DNA of 64,000 bases from Prolixibacteraceae bacterium (GCA_003516705.1 DPCJ01000116.1:1-64000); one strand, 5' to 3'. Shown: positions 36,845 through 46,025, numbered from the stretch's first letter. Program-made: numbers and translations. Notes: a model not told the origin generated them from the letters alone.

Positions 36845-36920
36845 ATTCTGTTAAAATGTGAAGCAAAATGCCAAAGTGTGTGAATTATAGCTGGGGTATT
36901 TTGAATAGATTACAAAAAAA

Positions 36921-36939
36921 GTCCCGCCATTGGCGGGAC
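36921..36939 (-). terminator. Terminator of the second cold-shock gene
   Basis: GTCCCGCC-ATT-GGCGGGAC with a T run on the minus strand. It is nearly the same stem as the one after the first csp gene, which suggests the duplication included the terminator. Confidence 0.8.
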
Positions 36940-36965
36940 TTGATTCTGATTAATTATCATTTATC

Positions 36966-37157
36966 CTATGAAAGTTTAACATTCACAGCATTTAGTCCCT
37001 TTTTCCCTTCTTCCAAATCAAAAGTTACTGCATCATTCTCTCTGATACTTTCTTTAACTCCTGTTGAATGTACAAAATACTCTTTTGATGATTCTGTGTC
37101 TTTGATGAATCCAAAACCTTTGGCTTCATTGTAAAACTTTACTGTTCCTTTATTCAT
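36966..37157 (-). CDS. Cold-shock-domain RNA-binding protein 2
   Basis: A 63-residue cold-shock domain protein with KGFGFI and YFVHST motifs, paralogous to the copy at 25818-26009. This copy has regulon site D directly upstream, while the other does not, so the two should be expressed under different conditions. It is monocistronic, ending at its own terminator. Confidence 0.92.
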   Translation of the reverse strand: MNKGTVKFYNEAKGFGFIKDTESSKEYFVHSTGVKESIRENDAVTFDLEEGKKGLNAVNVKLS

Positions 37158-37179
37158 TTTTATTGAATTTTATTACTTA

Positions 37180-37244
37180 CAAAGTTAAAATACCTTGTAT
37201 AGGTTGCGTTACACAACTTTTTGTAAATATTACATCATTCACAC
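37180..37244 (-). promoter_or_regulatory. Regulon site D, upstream of cold-shock gene 2
   Basis: Minus-strand order: GTGTGAATGATGTAA (37244-37230), 16 bp, TGTAAC (37213-37208), 20 bp, TAACTTTG (37187-37180), an exact -7 match. This is the best complete copy. It overlaps the stop codon of the Ca-ATPase gene. Confidence 0.85.
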
Positions 37245-39902
37245 ATTTGCACTTTTTAACCGCACCCGGATAAATATTTTGACAATCTCGTTAACCAGCA
37301 ACGGAACCAATCCTAAGGAAATCGCAATTAACCAACCGCCCAAATCAAGCATTTGTAAATGAAAAGCCCTTTGCATAAATGGGATACCAATTACAATTAA
37401 CTGAAGCAGCACGCCCAGCACAATCGCTCCAACTAAGTATTTATTGGAGAAAATACCAATCTGAAAAATTGATTTTGAACTGTTTCTGACCGCAAGCGAG
37501 AAAAACAACTGACACGTTACAAGTACCATAAAAGCCATGGTACGGGCATATTCAACCGTATTTTCAGGAACTGTTTTGTCAAACGGACTGTAACCATGTT
37601 CATAATATCCGAACCAGAAAGCCGCGATTGTTAAAGCACCGATTAAAACCCCGCCAAGAATAAGTTGAATCCCTGCGCCACCAGCAAAGAAACTTTCTTT
37701 TGCGTTGCGTGGTTTTTCCTTCATCACATCCGGATTTCCGGGATCCATGCCCAGTGTAATTGCGGGGAAGGAATCGGTGATAAGGTTAATCCACAGCAAT
37801 TGTGTGGCAATCAAAGGGGCTTCCAATCCAATCAGAAGAGTAACAAACATGGCGACCACTTCACCCAGATTGCAGGTAAGCAGAAAGATAACCGCCTTTT
37901 TGATGTTGCTGTAAATATTCCGGCCCTCTTCGATAGCAGAAACAATGGTAGCGAAGTTGTCGTCCATCAGAATCATATCAGAGGCTGCTTTTGCCACATC
38001 GGTACCGGTTATTCCCATTGCCACACCAATATCGGCGGCATTGAGCGAGGGTGCATCGTTTACCCCGTCGCCGGTCATCGACACAATATTCCCGTGCGAC
38101 CTCAGCGCATGAACAATTTTCACTTTGTGCTCAGGTGAAACACGTGCAAATACGCGAAATGCAACAATCTTTGCGATGAGTTCTTCATTTGAAAAATCAT
38201 CCAGCTCTTCGCCTGTAATTGCCTGTTCAATTTTTTCAGCCATTCCCAGTTCGTGGGCAATGGCGAAAGCTGTGTTTTTATGGTCACCGGTAATCATGAT
38301 GGTTGTAATTCCAGCCAATTTTGCTTTTTGAATGGATTCTTTTACTTCGGGTCGGGGAGGGTCAATCATTCCGGCAAGTCCGAGTAAAATCAGGTCTTTC
38401 TCCATTTCAGCGCTTTCGATAACCGAGTTCACCGGTTTGTAAGCCACGCCAAGCGTTCGGAGTGCATTTCCCGACATTTTTTCGGCTGCGGCAAGATACT
38501 TTTTCCTGTGTTCATGGGTAATCGGAATTACTTTTCCTTTCTCCAAAACCTGTGTTGATATTTTGATGAGATTACCAATTGCACCCTTTGTATAAACAGT
38601 AAATTTTCCGCTCTCCTCGTTGAGTGTTGACATTAATTTCCGGTCGGAATCGAAAGAAAACTCACTGACACGAGTGGCGTCGGTAATCATTTTTTTCCGG
38701 TCAATTTCCAAATCATCACCCATTAAAAGCAAAGCAATTTCGGTTGGGTCGCCTGTTCCCTGGCCGTTTTCGTAAGTTGCATCGGAGCAGAGTATCATGG
38801 CTTTGGCAAGCAATTTTGCATCTTCGGTAGCGCTGTTTTTTGAATTACGTTCGACAACTATTTCACCTTCCAGGTTGAAGTAGGTTGTAACTGTCATTTT
38901 GTTTTGTGTAAGCGTACCCGTTTTATCCGAACAGATAATGTTGACGGAACCCAGTGTTTCAACTGCGGGTAATTTCTTGATAACCGCCTTTTTCTTCGAC
39001 ATGCCGGTAACACCAATGGAAAGTACCACAGCTACAATGGCTGCAAGCCCTTCGGGAATAGCCGCTACTGCCAGCGAAACCGATAAAATAAACATTTCGG
39101 CAATATCGCGGCCCTGAATTAGTGCAATAACGAAAATGATGACACAGATTCCGATGGCAAACATTCCAAGTGTTTTCCCCAACTTATCGAGCCTGATTTC
39201 CAAAGGGGTTTTCTCTTTTTTTTCTGTATTGATAAGATTGGCAATTTTACCAACTTCGGTATTCATGCCGGTTTCAATCACAACACCAACACCCCTTCCA
39301 TGCGTTACAAGGGTTGACATAAAAGCAATATTTGTGCGGTCGCCCAGTGGAGTTTTGAGATCGCTGAGTACCTGTGATGCATCTTTATCGGAGGGAACGG
39401 ACTCGCCGGTGAGCGCCGATTCCTCAATCTGAAGATTAGCCGACTCGATTAAACGAATATCGGCTGAGATGAAACGACCTGTATCGAGGATAAGAATATC
39501 GCCCGGAACAACATCCTGTGAATTTATCTCTTTTACCTCGCCATTCCGGCGGACAAGCGTTTTTGGAAACGACATTTTCTGAAGCGCTTCAATTGCCTTT
39601 CCTGCTTTTACTTCCTGAATCACGCCAAGAACGGCATTTGTAATTATTACAAGGATGATGATGGTGGCATCGATGTATTCACCCATAAAAAGGGTGATAA
39701 TTACTGCTGCAAATAAAATGTAAATAAGCCACTCGCGGAGTTGGGCAACAAACAGTTGGAAAATGTTCTTTTTCTTTTTCGAAATCAACTGATTTGCGCC
39801 AAATTTTTCAAGCCTGATTTTTGCTTCTTCTTCTGAAAGGCCTGATGCTGAATCGACATTTATTTCTTTAAGAACATCTTCTGTTGATTTTGAAAACCAC
39901 AT
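37239..39902 (-). CDS. P-type Ca2+-transporting ATPase (P2-type)
   Basis: An 887-residue inner-membrane ion pump. It has the N-terminal cation ATPase domain, TGES (165-168), PEGL in the membrane ion site (283-286), the phosphorylated Asp326 in SDKTGTLT, and TGDGVNDAPSLNAADIGVAMG near residue 600. The C-terminus carries the usual additional helices, giving about ten. The sequence type matches bacterial P2 Ca2+ pumps, which expel calcium. It is the last gene of a six-gene leftward operon beginning after site E. Metal specificity beyond the P2 class is not certain from sequence. Confidence 0.9.
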   Translation of the reverse strand: MWFSKSTEDVLKEINVDSASGLSEEEAKIRLEKFGANQLISKKKKNIFQLFVAQLREWLIYILFAAVIITLFMGEYIDATIIILVIITNAVLGVIQEVKAGKAIEALQKMSFPKTLVRRNGEVKEINSQDVVPGDILILDTGRFISADIRLIESANLQIEESALTGESVPSDKDASQVLSDLKTPLGDRTNIAFMSTLVTHGRGVGVVIETGMNTEVGKIANLINTEKKEKTPLEIRLDKLGKTLGMFAIGICVIIFVIALIQGRDIAEMFILSVSLAVAAIPEGLAAIVAVVLSIGVTGMSKKKAVIKKLPAVETLGSVNIICSDKTGTLTQNKMTVTTYFNLEGEIVVERNSKNSATEDAKLLAKAMILCSDATYENGQGTGDPTEIALLLMGDDLEIDRKKMITDATRVSEFSFDSDRKLMSTLNEESGKFTVYTKGAIGNLIKISTQVLEKGKVIPITHEHRKKYLAAAEKMSGNALRTLGVAYKPVNSVIESAEMEKDLILLGLAGMIDPPRPEVKESIQKAKLAGITTIMITGDHKNTAFAIAHELGMAEKIEQAITGEELDDFSNEELIAKIVAFRVFARVSPEHKVKIVHALRSHGNIVSMTGDGVNDAPSLNAADIGVAMGITGTDVAKAASDMILMDDNFATIVSAIEEGRNIYSNIKKAVIFLLTCNLGEVVAMFVTLLIGLEAPLIATQLLWINLITDSFPAITLGMDPGNPDVMKEKPRNAKESFFAGGAGIQLILGGVLIGALTIAAFWFGYYEHGYSPFDKTVPENTVEYARTMAFMVLVTCQLFFSLAVRNSSKSIFQIGIFSNKYLVGAIVLGVLLQLIVIGIPFMQRAFHLQMLDLGGWLIAISLGLVPLLVNEIVKIFIRVRLKSANV

Positions 39903-39921
39903 TTTTTAAGTCGTAACAATT

Positions 39922-40773
39922 TCATTTCCCTGCAAATTTTATCAGTTCTTCATTAAATTTTCCCGTTTCCTCCAAAAACAAACTATGTCCACTTTCTTCA
40001 AAAGCAACGAGTTGGGAGCTTGCGATTCCGGCTTTCATTTGTTTTGCCAGATCAAATGAGCATATTTTATCTTTTTTGCCATGCAAAATCAATGTTGGCA
40101 TTTTTATTTTCGCCATATCCTCTCTCAAATCGGTATCGCGCAACGCGACTAAACACTGGGCTGTTGCGTAAGAAGATGCACTTAATCCAATCCCGTTTAA
40201 CCAGTTACCTATCCCATTATTTAAAGAAGTTGGGGTCGCAGAGAATATCTTAGCGAAATCAGATAAAAGCCTTGGCCTGTCGGTATTGTTTAATTTGATT
40301 AAGTCGTCAACAGAACTTTGGGTGAGGTTGTACGGAAAATCTTTGCGCTGAGTCCAAAGGGGTACTGCTGCACCTGCCAAAACCAATTTTGAAACATGAG
40401 CCCCGTTATAAACCGAAACATAGCGAACAGCAATTGCCCCACCCATCGAAAAGCCTGTCAATACTGCATCATTTATATCCAAAATATCCAAAACCCTTTT
40501 AATATCCAGTGCATGTACATCGTAATTATACTGTCCATAAGGTTTATCCGATTTTCCGAACCCTCTTAGTGTGATGCCAATTGTGCGGAATTTATTCTTT
40601 AACAATTCGTTGTACTGATATTCGTACATTTCATCGCTTAACGGCCATCCGTGTATCAGCACAATTGGCCTGCCTTCACCGCCATCCGAGATATGAAGTT
40701 TTACATTGGGTTCAACTTCAATATATTCAGCTCTTGTGGTACCTGTATTTACTATTTCAACTTTTGTTGTCAT
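39922..40773 (-). CDS. Alpha/beta-hydrolase, non-heme chloroperoxidase-like
   Basis: A 283-residue cytoplasmic hydrolase of the alpha/beta fold. Visible residues are the oxyanion HGWP (41-44), nucleophile elbow GFSMGG with Ser109, acid Asp in LHGKKDK, and His in ESGHSLF. It resembles cofactor-free haloperoxidases and arylesterases. The substrate is unknown. Upstream and downstream gaps are 14 and 19 bp in the site E operon. A second, divergent hydrolase is two genes upstream. Confidence 0.85.
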   Translation of the reverse strand: MTTKVEIVNTGTTRAEYIEVEPNVKLHISDGGEGRPIVLIHGWPLSDEMYEYQYNELLKNKFRTIGITLRGFGKSDKPYGQYNYDVHALDIKRVLDILDINDAVLTGFSMGGAIAVRYVSVYNGAHVSKLVLAGAAVPLWTQRKDFPYNLTQSSVDDLIKLNNTDRPRLLSDFAKIFSATPTSLNNGIGNWLNGIGLSASSYATAQCLVALRDTDLREDMAKIKMPTLILHGKKDKICSFDLAKQMKAGIASSQLVAFEESGHSLFLEETGKFNEELIKFAGK

Positions 40774-40787
40774 TTTTTATCCTGTAA

Positions 40788-41942
40788 TTAATAACGATAT
40801 ATTGCTGCCAGCCCTTTTTCCGAAGGCATCTTATCGGTTGGAAGCACCATCAGCTGTCCACCCATCTTTATTACCAGTTCTCCCAAATCATCAAGCAGAT
40901 CATCTACTTTCGGATTACTCAAATCTTTTTTTTGTGTATTTCCTGTCACCAGATTTGTTACCCTTACCGGAATAATCCTGTCGGCTTCAACAATCAGCGT
41001 ATCAACCCGACCCTCAACAACTGCTACAGCTACTTCTTTGTAATCATCGCTTCCTTTGCCGTTTGCCTGTGCCTGTTCATACCTGTCAACCAATGTTTCA
41101 AGCTTCTGGTTATATTCGGGTTCCATTATTTCCCAGGCCATTTTTGCAAGAGTATCTGGTGAAACGGATGAAGGATTTATGGCAATTGCTTTTGATAACA
41201 ACAATGGGTTTTTATTTACCTTTTGAAAAAGGCTGTGGTGTTCGGACAATGCAGCAAGTATAAGCGGCCAGCCTGTAGGTTTCGAATAGTGTTCGTGAAT
41301 CGCGCCCGCGACCACACGGAAATAGCGCTCAGCGTCTTTTTCAGTTTCTTCTTTTTTACCACCATGACCGTGATGCATTGCCGAACTATCAACTCCAATG
41401 CCGCCATAAGAATCAACAGTCGTATGTTTTTCGGTCAATTCATCACCAAGCGCTTCTGTAATGGTTTTTGGAGTGTCTGCTGTGAGCTCAACCTCGAAAA
41501 GTGAGTGGCGGTTGCTTTCAAAAAGCCGGATATCATGAAGGGTTAAACCCAATACGTGGAAATGGTCGAGCGATTGCAGATATTGCCTGAGTGGTTTCGT
41601 ATGGAAACTGTCGGCTACTATTGCCAGTTCTTCAACCGATTTATGTAATTTGACAACTTTAAAAATTCCATCTGAACTAAAAACAGCCAGTCCGTCCAAC
41701 GTGTAATTCCATATATCATTGTTGTTAAGAAGCGCTTTTACTGGTTCAAGATATTTTTGAACTTCAACGGATGAATACTTTTGCATCAGTGATTCTTCCA
41801 TTTGATGGACAAGATTTTTAAAAAGGATGATATCCTGAAGATTTTCAGGATGTTTTTGATGAGTAGGCATATACAGTGAAAGACAGGGCGCCTGATCTGC
41901 CGACAGGAGCTCCTGAATCAATTCCTTTGTTAGTAATTTCAT
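40788..41942 (-). CDS. baeRF-type (eRF1-like) protein
   Basis: A 384-residue protein resembling the bacterial archaeo-eukaryotic release factor (baeRF) group, related to eRF1 and Pelota domains. Supporting segments are CLSLYMPTHQKHPENLQD near the start, DGLAVFSSDGIF, HVLGLTLHDIRLFE, and VAVAVVEGRVDTLIVEADRIIPVR near 300. A His-rich loop (AMHHGHGG, about 188-195) is notable. These proteins are predicted to act on stalled ribosomes in stress conditions, but few have been tested. The start overlaps the end of the 41939-42760 hydrolase gene by 4 bp. Confidence 0.75.
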   Translation of the reverse strand: MKLLTKELIQELLSADQAPCLSLYMPTHQKHPENLQDIILFKNLVHQMEESLMQKYSSVEVQKYLEPVKALLNNNDIWNYTLDGLAVFSSDGIFKVVKLHKSVEELAIVADSFHTKPLRQYLQSLDHFHVLGLTLHDIRLFESNRHSLFEVELTADTPKTITEALGDELTEKHTTVDSYGGIGVDSSAMHHGHGGKKEETEKDAERYFRVVAGAIHEHYSKPTGWPLILAALSEHHSLFQKVNKNPLLLSKAIAINPSSVSPDTLAKMAWEIMEPEYNQKLETLVDRYEQAQANGKGSDDYKEVAVAVVEGRVDTLIVEADRIIPVRVTNLVTGNTQKKDLSNPKVDDLLDDLGELVIKMGGQLMVLPTDKMPSEKGLAAIYRY

Positions 41943-42760
41943 ATTATTTTATTTTTCAAAAACTTAATCAGATGTTCATTGAATTGGTCCGGATTTTCGA
42001 GATTGCTTAGATGACCTGCATTTTTGATGATAGACATCACTGAACCATTTATCGCTTTGTGCATAAACTGCGCAGTTTCAGGAGGTGTGATTTTATCTTC
42101 TTCACCAACCAGAATCAGGACAGGCACTTTTATTTTCCAAAGTTTGGTGCAGGTTTCCTTTCTCCTGGATAATGCAAGCAGTGTTTTGACAACCGATTTT
42201 TTGGTGGTGTTGACCATTATTTCCCTGACTTCAGCAATTACATCTTTCTTTGCAATAAAGGATTCCTGAGCAAAAAAATTCTTTAAACTATCGTCAGCAA
42301 ACTTTTCAACTCCGTTTTTCAGAATACTTTCGATAGCTATCATCCTATTTCTCTTAGCCTCAGGCGAATCTGCTTTACAACTTGTATCACATAATATAAG
42401 TGCATCAAACCGGTACGGATGGTTATCAATTGCTTTTAATGCGATGTAACCACCCATGGATAAACCACATAGTGAGGTCTTTTTTATCTTAAGCGTATCC
42501 ATCAGTGAAAGCAAATCTTCAACAAACAACTCTATGGAGAAATCATCAGTCCCCGAATCAGAGTCTCCATGTCCGCGGACATCGTAAGCTATCACACGAA
42601 AATTTTCATTGAACGCTTCCATCTGATTATCCCACATCTCTTTACTAAAGGGAAAGCCATGGATGAAAATGATTACGGGAGCATTATCCGGTCCTTCGTC
42701 GGTGTAGCTTATAGTGATATTGTTTGATGTAATTTTGATGTTTTTACCCGGGTTGCGCAT
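41939..42760 (-). CDS. Alpha/beta-hydrolase, enol-lactonase-like
   Basis: The 273-residue hydrolase has HGFPFSKEMW (34 onwards), a nucleophile elbow GLSMGG with Ser101, acid loop GEEDKITPP and His in NAGHLSNLE. Similar sequences are annotated as 3-oxoadipate enol-lactonases, but no aromatic-degradation genes are present, so that name should not be used. It is the third gene of the site E operon and couples to the baeRF gene through ATGA. Confidence 0.85.
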   Translation of the reverse strand: MRNPGKNIKITSNNITISYTDEGPDNAPVIIFIHGFPFSKEMWDNQMEAFNENFRVIAYDVRGHGDSDSGTDDFSIELFVEDLLSLMDTLKIKKTSLCGLSMGGYIALKAIDNHPYRFDALILCDTSCKADSPEAKRNRMIAIESILKNGVEKFADDSLKNFFAQESFIAKKDVIAEVREIMVNTTKKSVVKTLLALSRRKETCTKLWKIKVPVLILVGEEDKITPPETAQFMHKAINGSVMSIIKNAGHLSNLENPDQFNEHLIKFLKNKII

Positions 42761-42777
42761 GCTTTTTTAAATTTCAA

Positions 42778-43305
42778 TTATTCCAAATCTCTCTTATGAA
42801 ATGTATTGTTGAACTCTTCACGATTATAAAACCCTTCAACAGTATTCGAGTTGTGAATTGTGTTATCACCCCTGTAATGGCGAACTGTATTTAATTCGTA
42901 CCCAAAATCAATCACATCTCCTTTTTTGAACCGTTTGGCTTTTGCAAAAGTAGAGCTGTCAATTTGCTGTGTGGTAACCAGTTTGTGATTCTCATCGATG
43001 CTTGACATGCCAATCGGAATAATCAAATGATTTTCACCTTCTCTGTTTAAAAATTCGTGTACCCCTTCGCTTACCGGGTTCTGATAAGTGTCAAAGCCGT
43101 CTTCAATTATCGATTCATCTACTTCAACGTCAAGGTAAACCACACGTTTAGCCATTTTATCTACAAGCAAGTGGTCCACTTTTCCAATGGTACGGTTATT
43201 TGCATCTTTAACATCCCATCCCCTTATATCGCTGTAACCTTCAGCCACTTTATAATCTGATAAATCCTCCAGATTAAAAAGGTTTTTAATTGTATCTGAC
43301 ATCAT
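42778..43305 (-). CDS. PRC-barrel domain protein
   Basis: A 175-residue protein containing a PRC-barrel (about 15-75: GYSDIRGWDVKDANNRTIGKVDHLLVD and VVYLDVEVDE) and a second barrel-like half, LIIPIGMSSIDENH...V, then a hydrophilic tail. PRC barrels are found in stress proteins, RimM and photosynthetic reaction-centre H subunits, usually as contact modules. Second gene of the site E operon. Another PRC-barrel gene lies at the right edge of the window. Either of two adjacent ATG codons can start it. Confidence 0.85.
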   Translation of the reverse strand: MMSDTIKNLFNLEDLSDYKVAEGYSDIRGWDVKDANNRTIGKVDHLLVDKMAKRVVYLDVEVDESIIEDGFDTYQNPVSEGVHEFLNREGENHLIIPIGMSSIDENHKLVTTQQIDSSTFAKAKRFKKGDVIDFGYELNTVRHYRGDNTIHNSNTVEGFYNREEFNNTFHKRDLE

Positions 43306-43324
43306 TTTAATTTTTAAATATTAA

Positions 43325-43933
43325 CTAATTCATTTTGTGAAGCAGATCAGAAGCTACTGCAAAGTAGTTTATAATTGTATCTTTCTGTTTAATTGTAAGC
43401 ACCTCGGGTTGAATTGCTGTGGATGCATTTTTTAATTCATCAACCTCTTCTGTCAACCAGGGATATCTTGCCAGTTGCATATGTTGCAGCGCTGTGGCAC
43501 TGTTATCTGTGGCATTTCTGATGTTTTTAGCCAGAGAGGTTTCGAAAGGTTCGTTGTTAGCCAGTTCCACCGATTCTTTTAATATTTCCAAATCTGCCTG
43601 AATATTGTAATCAATTTCTTCAGCCATTGCATTAGTTGCGGAGGTTAATTTCAAAAATGCCTCTTTTGTATAATCATAATTAAAGTTCACATTGCTTGTA
43701 TCCTTTTCAATAAAATCAACAAATGCTGCCACTGTGCTGTTATTTTCCTTCACACCTAAAAGATTCGTATCGTTTGTGCCTGAAATATAAACTTCTTCAG
43801 TAACCACTTCAGTTGTGTTGATAATGTCGTCATCACGAAACATCAGAAAATAAATAAGTATTGCAGCAATAAAAAATATTGCCACCAGCCATACCCAACT
43901 TTGTTTTTTCTTTTCAATTTTAATCTCTGTCAT
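43325..43933 (-). CDS. Membrane-anchored periplasmic protein, unrecognised
   Basis: A 202-residue protein with one N-terminal helix (VWLVAIFFIAAILIYFLMF, about 13-31) and a helical periplasmic part. Repeated helices (VAAFVDFIEKDTSN, AFLKLTSATNAMAEEIDY, ALQHMQLARYP) suggest a four-helix bundle. I do not recognise a family. The ATG at 43933 is chosen so that the helix is near the N-terminus. It is the first gene of the operon driven by site E, with a leader of about 25 nt from the predicted -7. Confidence 0.7.
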   Translation of the reverse strand: MTEIKIEKKKQSWVWLVAIFFIAAILIYFLMFRDDDIINTTEVVTEEVYISGTNDTNLLGVKENNSTVAAFVDFIEKDTSNVNFNYDYTKEAFLKLTSATNAMAEEIDYNIQADLEILKESVELANNEPFETSLAKNIRNATDNSATALQHMQLARYPWLTEEVDELKNASTAIQPEVLTIKQKDTIINYFAVASDLLHKMN

Positions 43934-43963
43934 AATATTTATTTTTAAGTGAATATTGAAATG

Positions 43964-44029
43964 CAAAGTTGATGACCTTTAACCGGGTAAGTGTTACACA
44001 ACTTTTATTAAAGTTTACATCAATCACAC
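43964..44029 (-). promoter_or_regulatory. Regulon site E, upstream of the six-gene operon
   Basis: Minus-strand order: GTGTGATTGATGTAA (44029-44015), 16 bp, TGTAAC (43998-43993), 21 bp, CAACTTTG (43971-43964). It precedes the membrane-anchored protein, PRC-barrel, hydrolases, baeRF and Ca-ATPase genes. Confidence 0.8.
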
Positions 44030-44045
44030 ATTTCTAAAGGAGTGG

Positions 44046-45155
44046 TTATTTCGCGAACCGGCTTTTTAATTTTTCCCACCAAACCAAAGCGGGGCCATTG
44101 CCGGTTCTCTCTTTTTTGTTTTGCTCGCCAATAATCAATGCAATGGGTTTAAGTTGTTCGAATTCCTCGCAAACCACTTTTAACATGGCGGCAAAAGGCA
44201 AAAACAAAATCATTCCGGCCAGTCCCCAAACAGCAGCGCCAATAAACAGACTCAAAATGGCTGTTAAAGCATTAATTTGTAAACTTCCCCCCACAATTCG
44301 CGGCGTCAGAAAATTGTCGGAGACCAGCTGAACACCCCAGAATAAAATTGCCACTGCTACGGCTGTCCAGATTGAATCGTAGGATACGAAAGCATAAATG
44401 ACCGGAATAACAGCCCCCATTGTGGTTCCAATGTATGGAATTATAGCGAGCGCTGCCCCTAGAAAACCAAAAAGAAAAGGATTGTCGATTCCAATAATCA
44501 TCAGCCCGATGCTGTTGGCCAGCCCGATAACAATGGTGAGAAACAGCATTCCGAATAAATATTTTTGCCCAACCTGCTGAACCGATTTGAACATTTTTAA
44601 AACCCTTTCCCTGTTTTTTTCAGGAGAAAATGTCATAAACGCCATGGTTAATCCATCTCTGTAAATGAGGAAAAGAAAAGTGAAAACAGTTGTTGCAAGA
44701 AGTCCGGCCATGAATGCAGCAGTGTTGTTAACAGTTTTCCTGACCAAAAGGCCTGTCGAATCATTTAACCAGTCTTTCATCCGGTTGAATAGTTCATCTT
44801 TCCCCAAATTTTCAACAAAACTTACATGCCTATTGATAAATAATGTTACATCGGCAAATGCAAGAATAATTTTATCCTGAAAATGAGTAAATTCTTTCGA
44901 TATGCTGATAATCTGAGTTGAAAAAAAGTAAATGGTACCTGCTATTATTAGAAATACAGAGAATATGGAAAGAAATGCAGCGAGTGTTTTGCCGATTTTC
45001 CATGACTCAAACTTTTTTGCCAGCGGATATAGTATGAACGAAATAAGTAAAGCAATACTTAGCGGTAAAAGTATAGGTTTTGCCAAAACCAATATTGCAA
45101 ACATCGCAATTACTGTAGCGATTGCGTAAAACAGTTTTTGAAATGACAGGTTCAT
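44046..45155 (-). CDS. AI-2E family membrane protein 1
   Basis: A 369-residue inner-membrane protein of the AI-2E (TqsA/YdgG/PerM) family. It has about eight hydrophobic segments, with the conserved late region GIDNPFLFGFLGAALAIIPYIGTTMGAVIPVI (about 225-260) and the following NFLTPRIVGGSLQINAL. Members are exporters; some are Na+/H+ antiporters or quorum-signal exporters, so a specific substrate should not be inferred. It is preceded by a 39-residue membrane protein with a 10-bp gap. The ATG at 45155 removes a 26-residue extension covering that small gene. Confidence 0.85.
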   Translation of the reverse strand: MNLSFQKLFYAIATVIAMFAILVLAKPILLPLSIALLISFILYPLAKKFESWKIGKTLAAFLSIFSVFLIIAGTIYFFSTQIISISKEFTHFQDKIILAFADVTLFINRHVSFVENLGKDELFNRMKDWLNDSTGLLVRKTVNNTAAFMAGLLATTVFTFLFLIYRDGLTMAFMTFSPEKNRERVLKMFKSVQQVGQKYLFGMLFLTIVIGLANSIGLMIIGIDNPFLFGFLGAALAIIPYIGTTMGAVIPVIYAFVSYDSIWTAVAVAILFWGVQLVSDNFLTPRIVGGSLQINALTAILSLFIGAAVWGLAGMILFLPFAAMLKVVCEEFEQLKPIALIIGEQNKKERTGNGPALVWWEKLKSRFAK

Positions 45156-45165
45156 TTTATTAAAT

Positions 45166-45285
45166 TTAGCTGCATTGTCCAAGAATAACCCAGATGACAA
45201 TAAAAACCACAATCGTACCCAAACAGCCGCCACCTAATCTCTTGGCTCCATATCCTGATATTAAGCCTCTTATTAAATTGTTCAT
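45166..45285 (-). CDS. 39-residue glycine-rich membrane microprotein
   Basis: This short frame reads MNNLIRGLISGYGAKRLGGGC, followed by one membrane helix (LGTIVVFIVIWVILGQC) and a final Ser. A conserved-looking GYGAKRLGGGCLG turn before the helix resembles small Bacteroidota proteins I have seen upstream of other membrane genes. It has a proper ATG, lies between site F and the AI-2E gene, and its -7 is at a normal distance. It is therefore very probably expressed. Function unknown; a regulator of the neighbouring transporter is possible. Confidence 0.7.
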   Translation of the reverse strand: MNNLIRGLISGYGAKRLGGGCLGTIVVFIVIWVILGQCS

Positions 45286-45330
45286 TTTACTTTTTATTTG
45301 CTGAATTATTTGAACTGTTATTATCCTTGT

Positions 45331-45396
45331 CAAAGGTCAGGAGATTTCAATGTAAGAATGTTACACAATTTCGATTTTGTGTTACATCATTCCCAC
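45331..45396 (-). promoter_or_regulatory. Regulon site F, upstream of the microprotein and AI-2E gene
   Basis: Minus-strand order: GTGGGAATGATGTAA (45396-45382), 16 bp, TGTAAC (45365-45360), 21 bp, GACCTTTG (45338-45331). One mismatch in the left half. Confidence 0.8.
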
Positions 45397-45712
45397 TTTC
45401 GGGGGAAGAAAATAAAAACTAAAAAACTGGAAAACTGAAAAACTACCGCAAGAGGCACAGTTGGTCACATAGTAAATGAAGCATAGGGATTCAGAATAAT
45501 TTTTAGAATTTACTGAAATTGTAGCAACCTGAATGGCTTAAAATCTACGTGTTATCTAATGTGTCCTAATGTGACTATTGAGTCTATTGTTTTTTCCTGA
45601 TTCGATTAACCACCTTTACATCCCGAACAAATTGTATTTGTTGCTGTTGGATATTTATCAGGGCATTATAAATACTCTTTCATTTATTTAAAAATACTCA
45701 AAACCGGATATT
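45397..45712. other. Intergenic region, degenerate repeat-like sequence
   Basis: Between site F and phhB there is no reading frame worth calling. The region is AT-rich, with short repeated words (actgaaaaact; taatgtg twice near 45560-45575). It may be a decayed palindromic element like the one at 14962-15037. The phhB promoter must lie near the right end, but no clear TAnnTTTG was found. Confidence 0.4.
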
Positions 45713-46003
45713 ATGAAAACATTTACAGAACAGGAAGTTACAATATTCCTGAAAGAAAATTTAAAGGACTGGACTTTTGAAAAGAATACCATTTTCAGGG
45801 ATTTTAAGTTCAAAACCTTTGTTGAGGCATTCTCATTTATGACAGCTATTGCGCTTGAAGCCGAAAAAATGAACCATCACCCGGATTGGAGCAATTCGTA
45901 CAATAAAGTGAATATCGTATTAACCAATCACGAAGCCGGCGGTGTAACTCAACCTGATTTAAAACTGGCTGAAATAATTGACCTTATCCATTCCCGAAAA
46001 TGA
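45713..46003 (+). CDS. phhB: Pterin-4a-carbinolamine dehydratase
   Basis: A 96-residue enzyme that dehydrates 4a-hydroxytetrahydrobiopterin, recycling the pterin cofactor of aromatic amino-acid hydroxylases. The family signature is [30 protein letters not shown] (about 48-78), with the active-site His-His pair. The length matches the family. No phenylalanine hydroxylase is nearby. It faces the AsmA-like gene but lies upstream of site G, so it is a separate unit. Confidence 0.92.
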   Translation: MKTFTEQEVTIFLKENLKDWTFEKNTIFRDFKFKTFVEAFSFMTAIALEAEKMNHHPDWSNSYNKVNIVLTNHEAGGVTQPDLKLAEIIDLIHSRK

Positions 46004-46025
46004 AATCAGCACAAGTATTTAGCAA

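Noticed and set aside
36877..36913. Eleventh regulon site, rightward
   Set aside because: The left half GTGTGAATTATAG is present, but there is no TGTAAC at the fixed 16-bp distance and no rightward gene follows.
41939..42760. 3-oxoadipate enol-lactonase
   Set aside because: The fold matches, but no aromatic-degradation genes are nearby and the family is too broad for this name.
45412..45610. Small RNA gene
   Set aside because: No convincing hairpin with T run or promoter was found; the sequence is only AT-rich with scattered short repeats.
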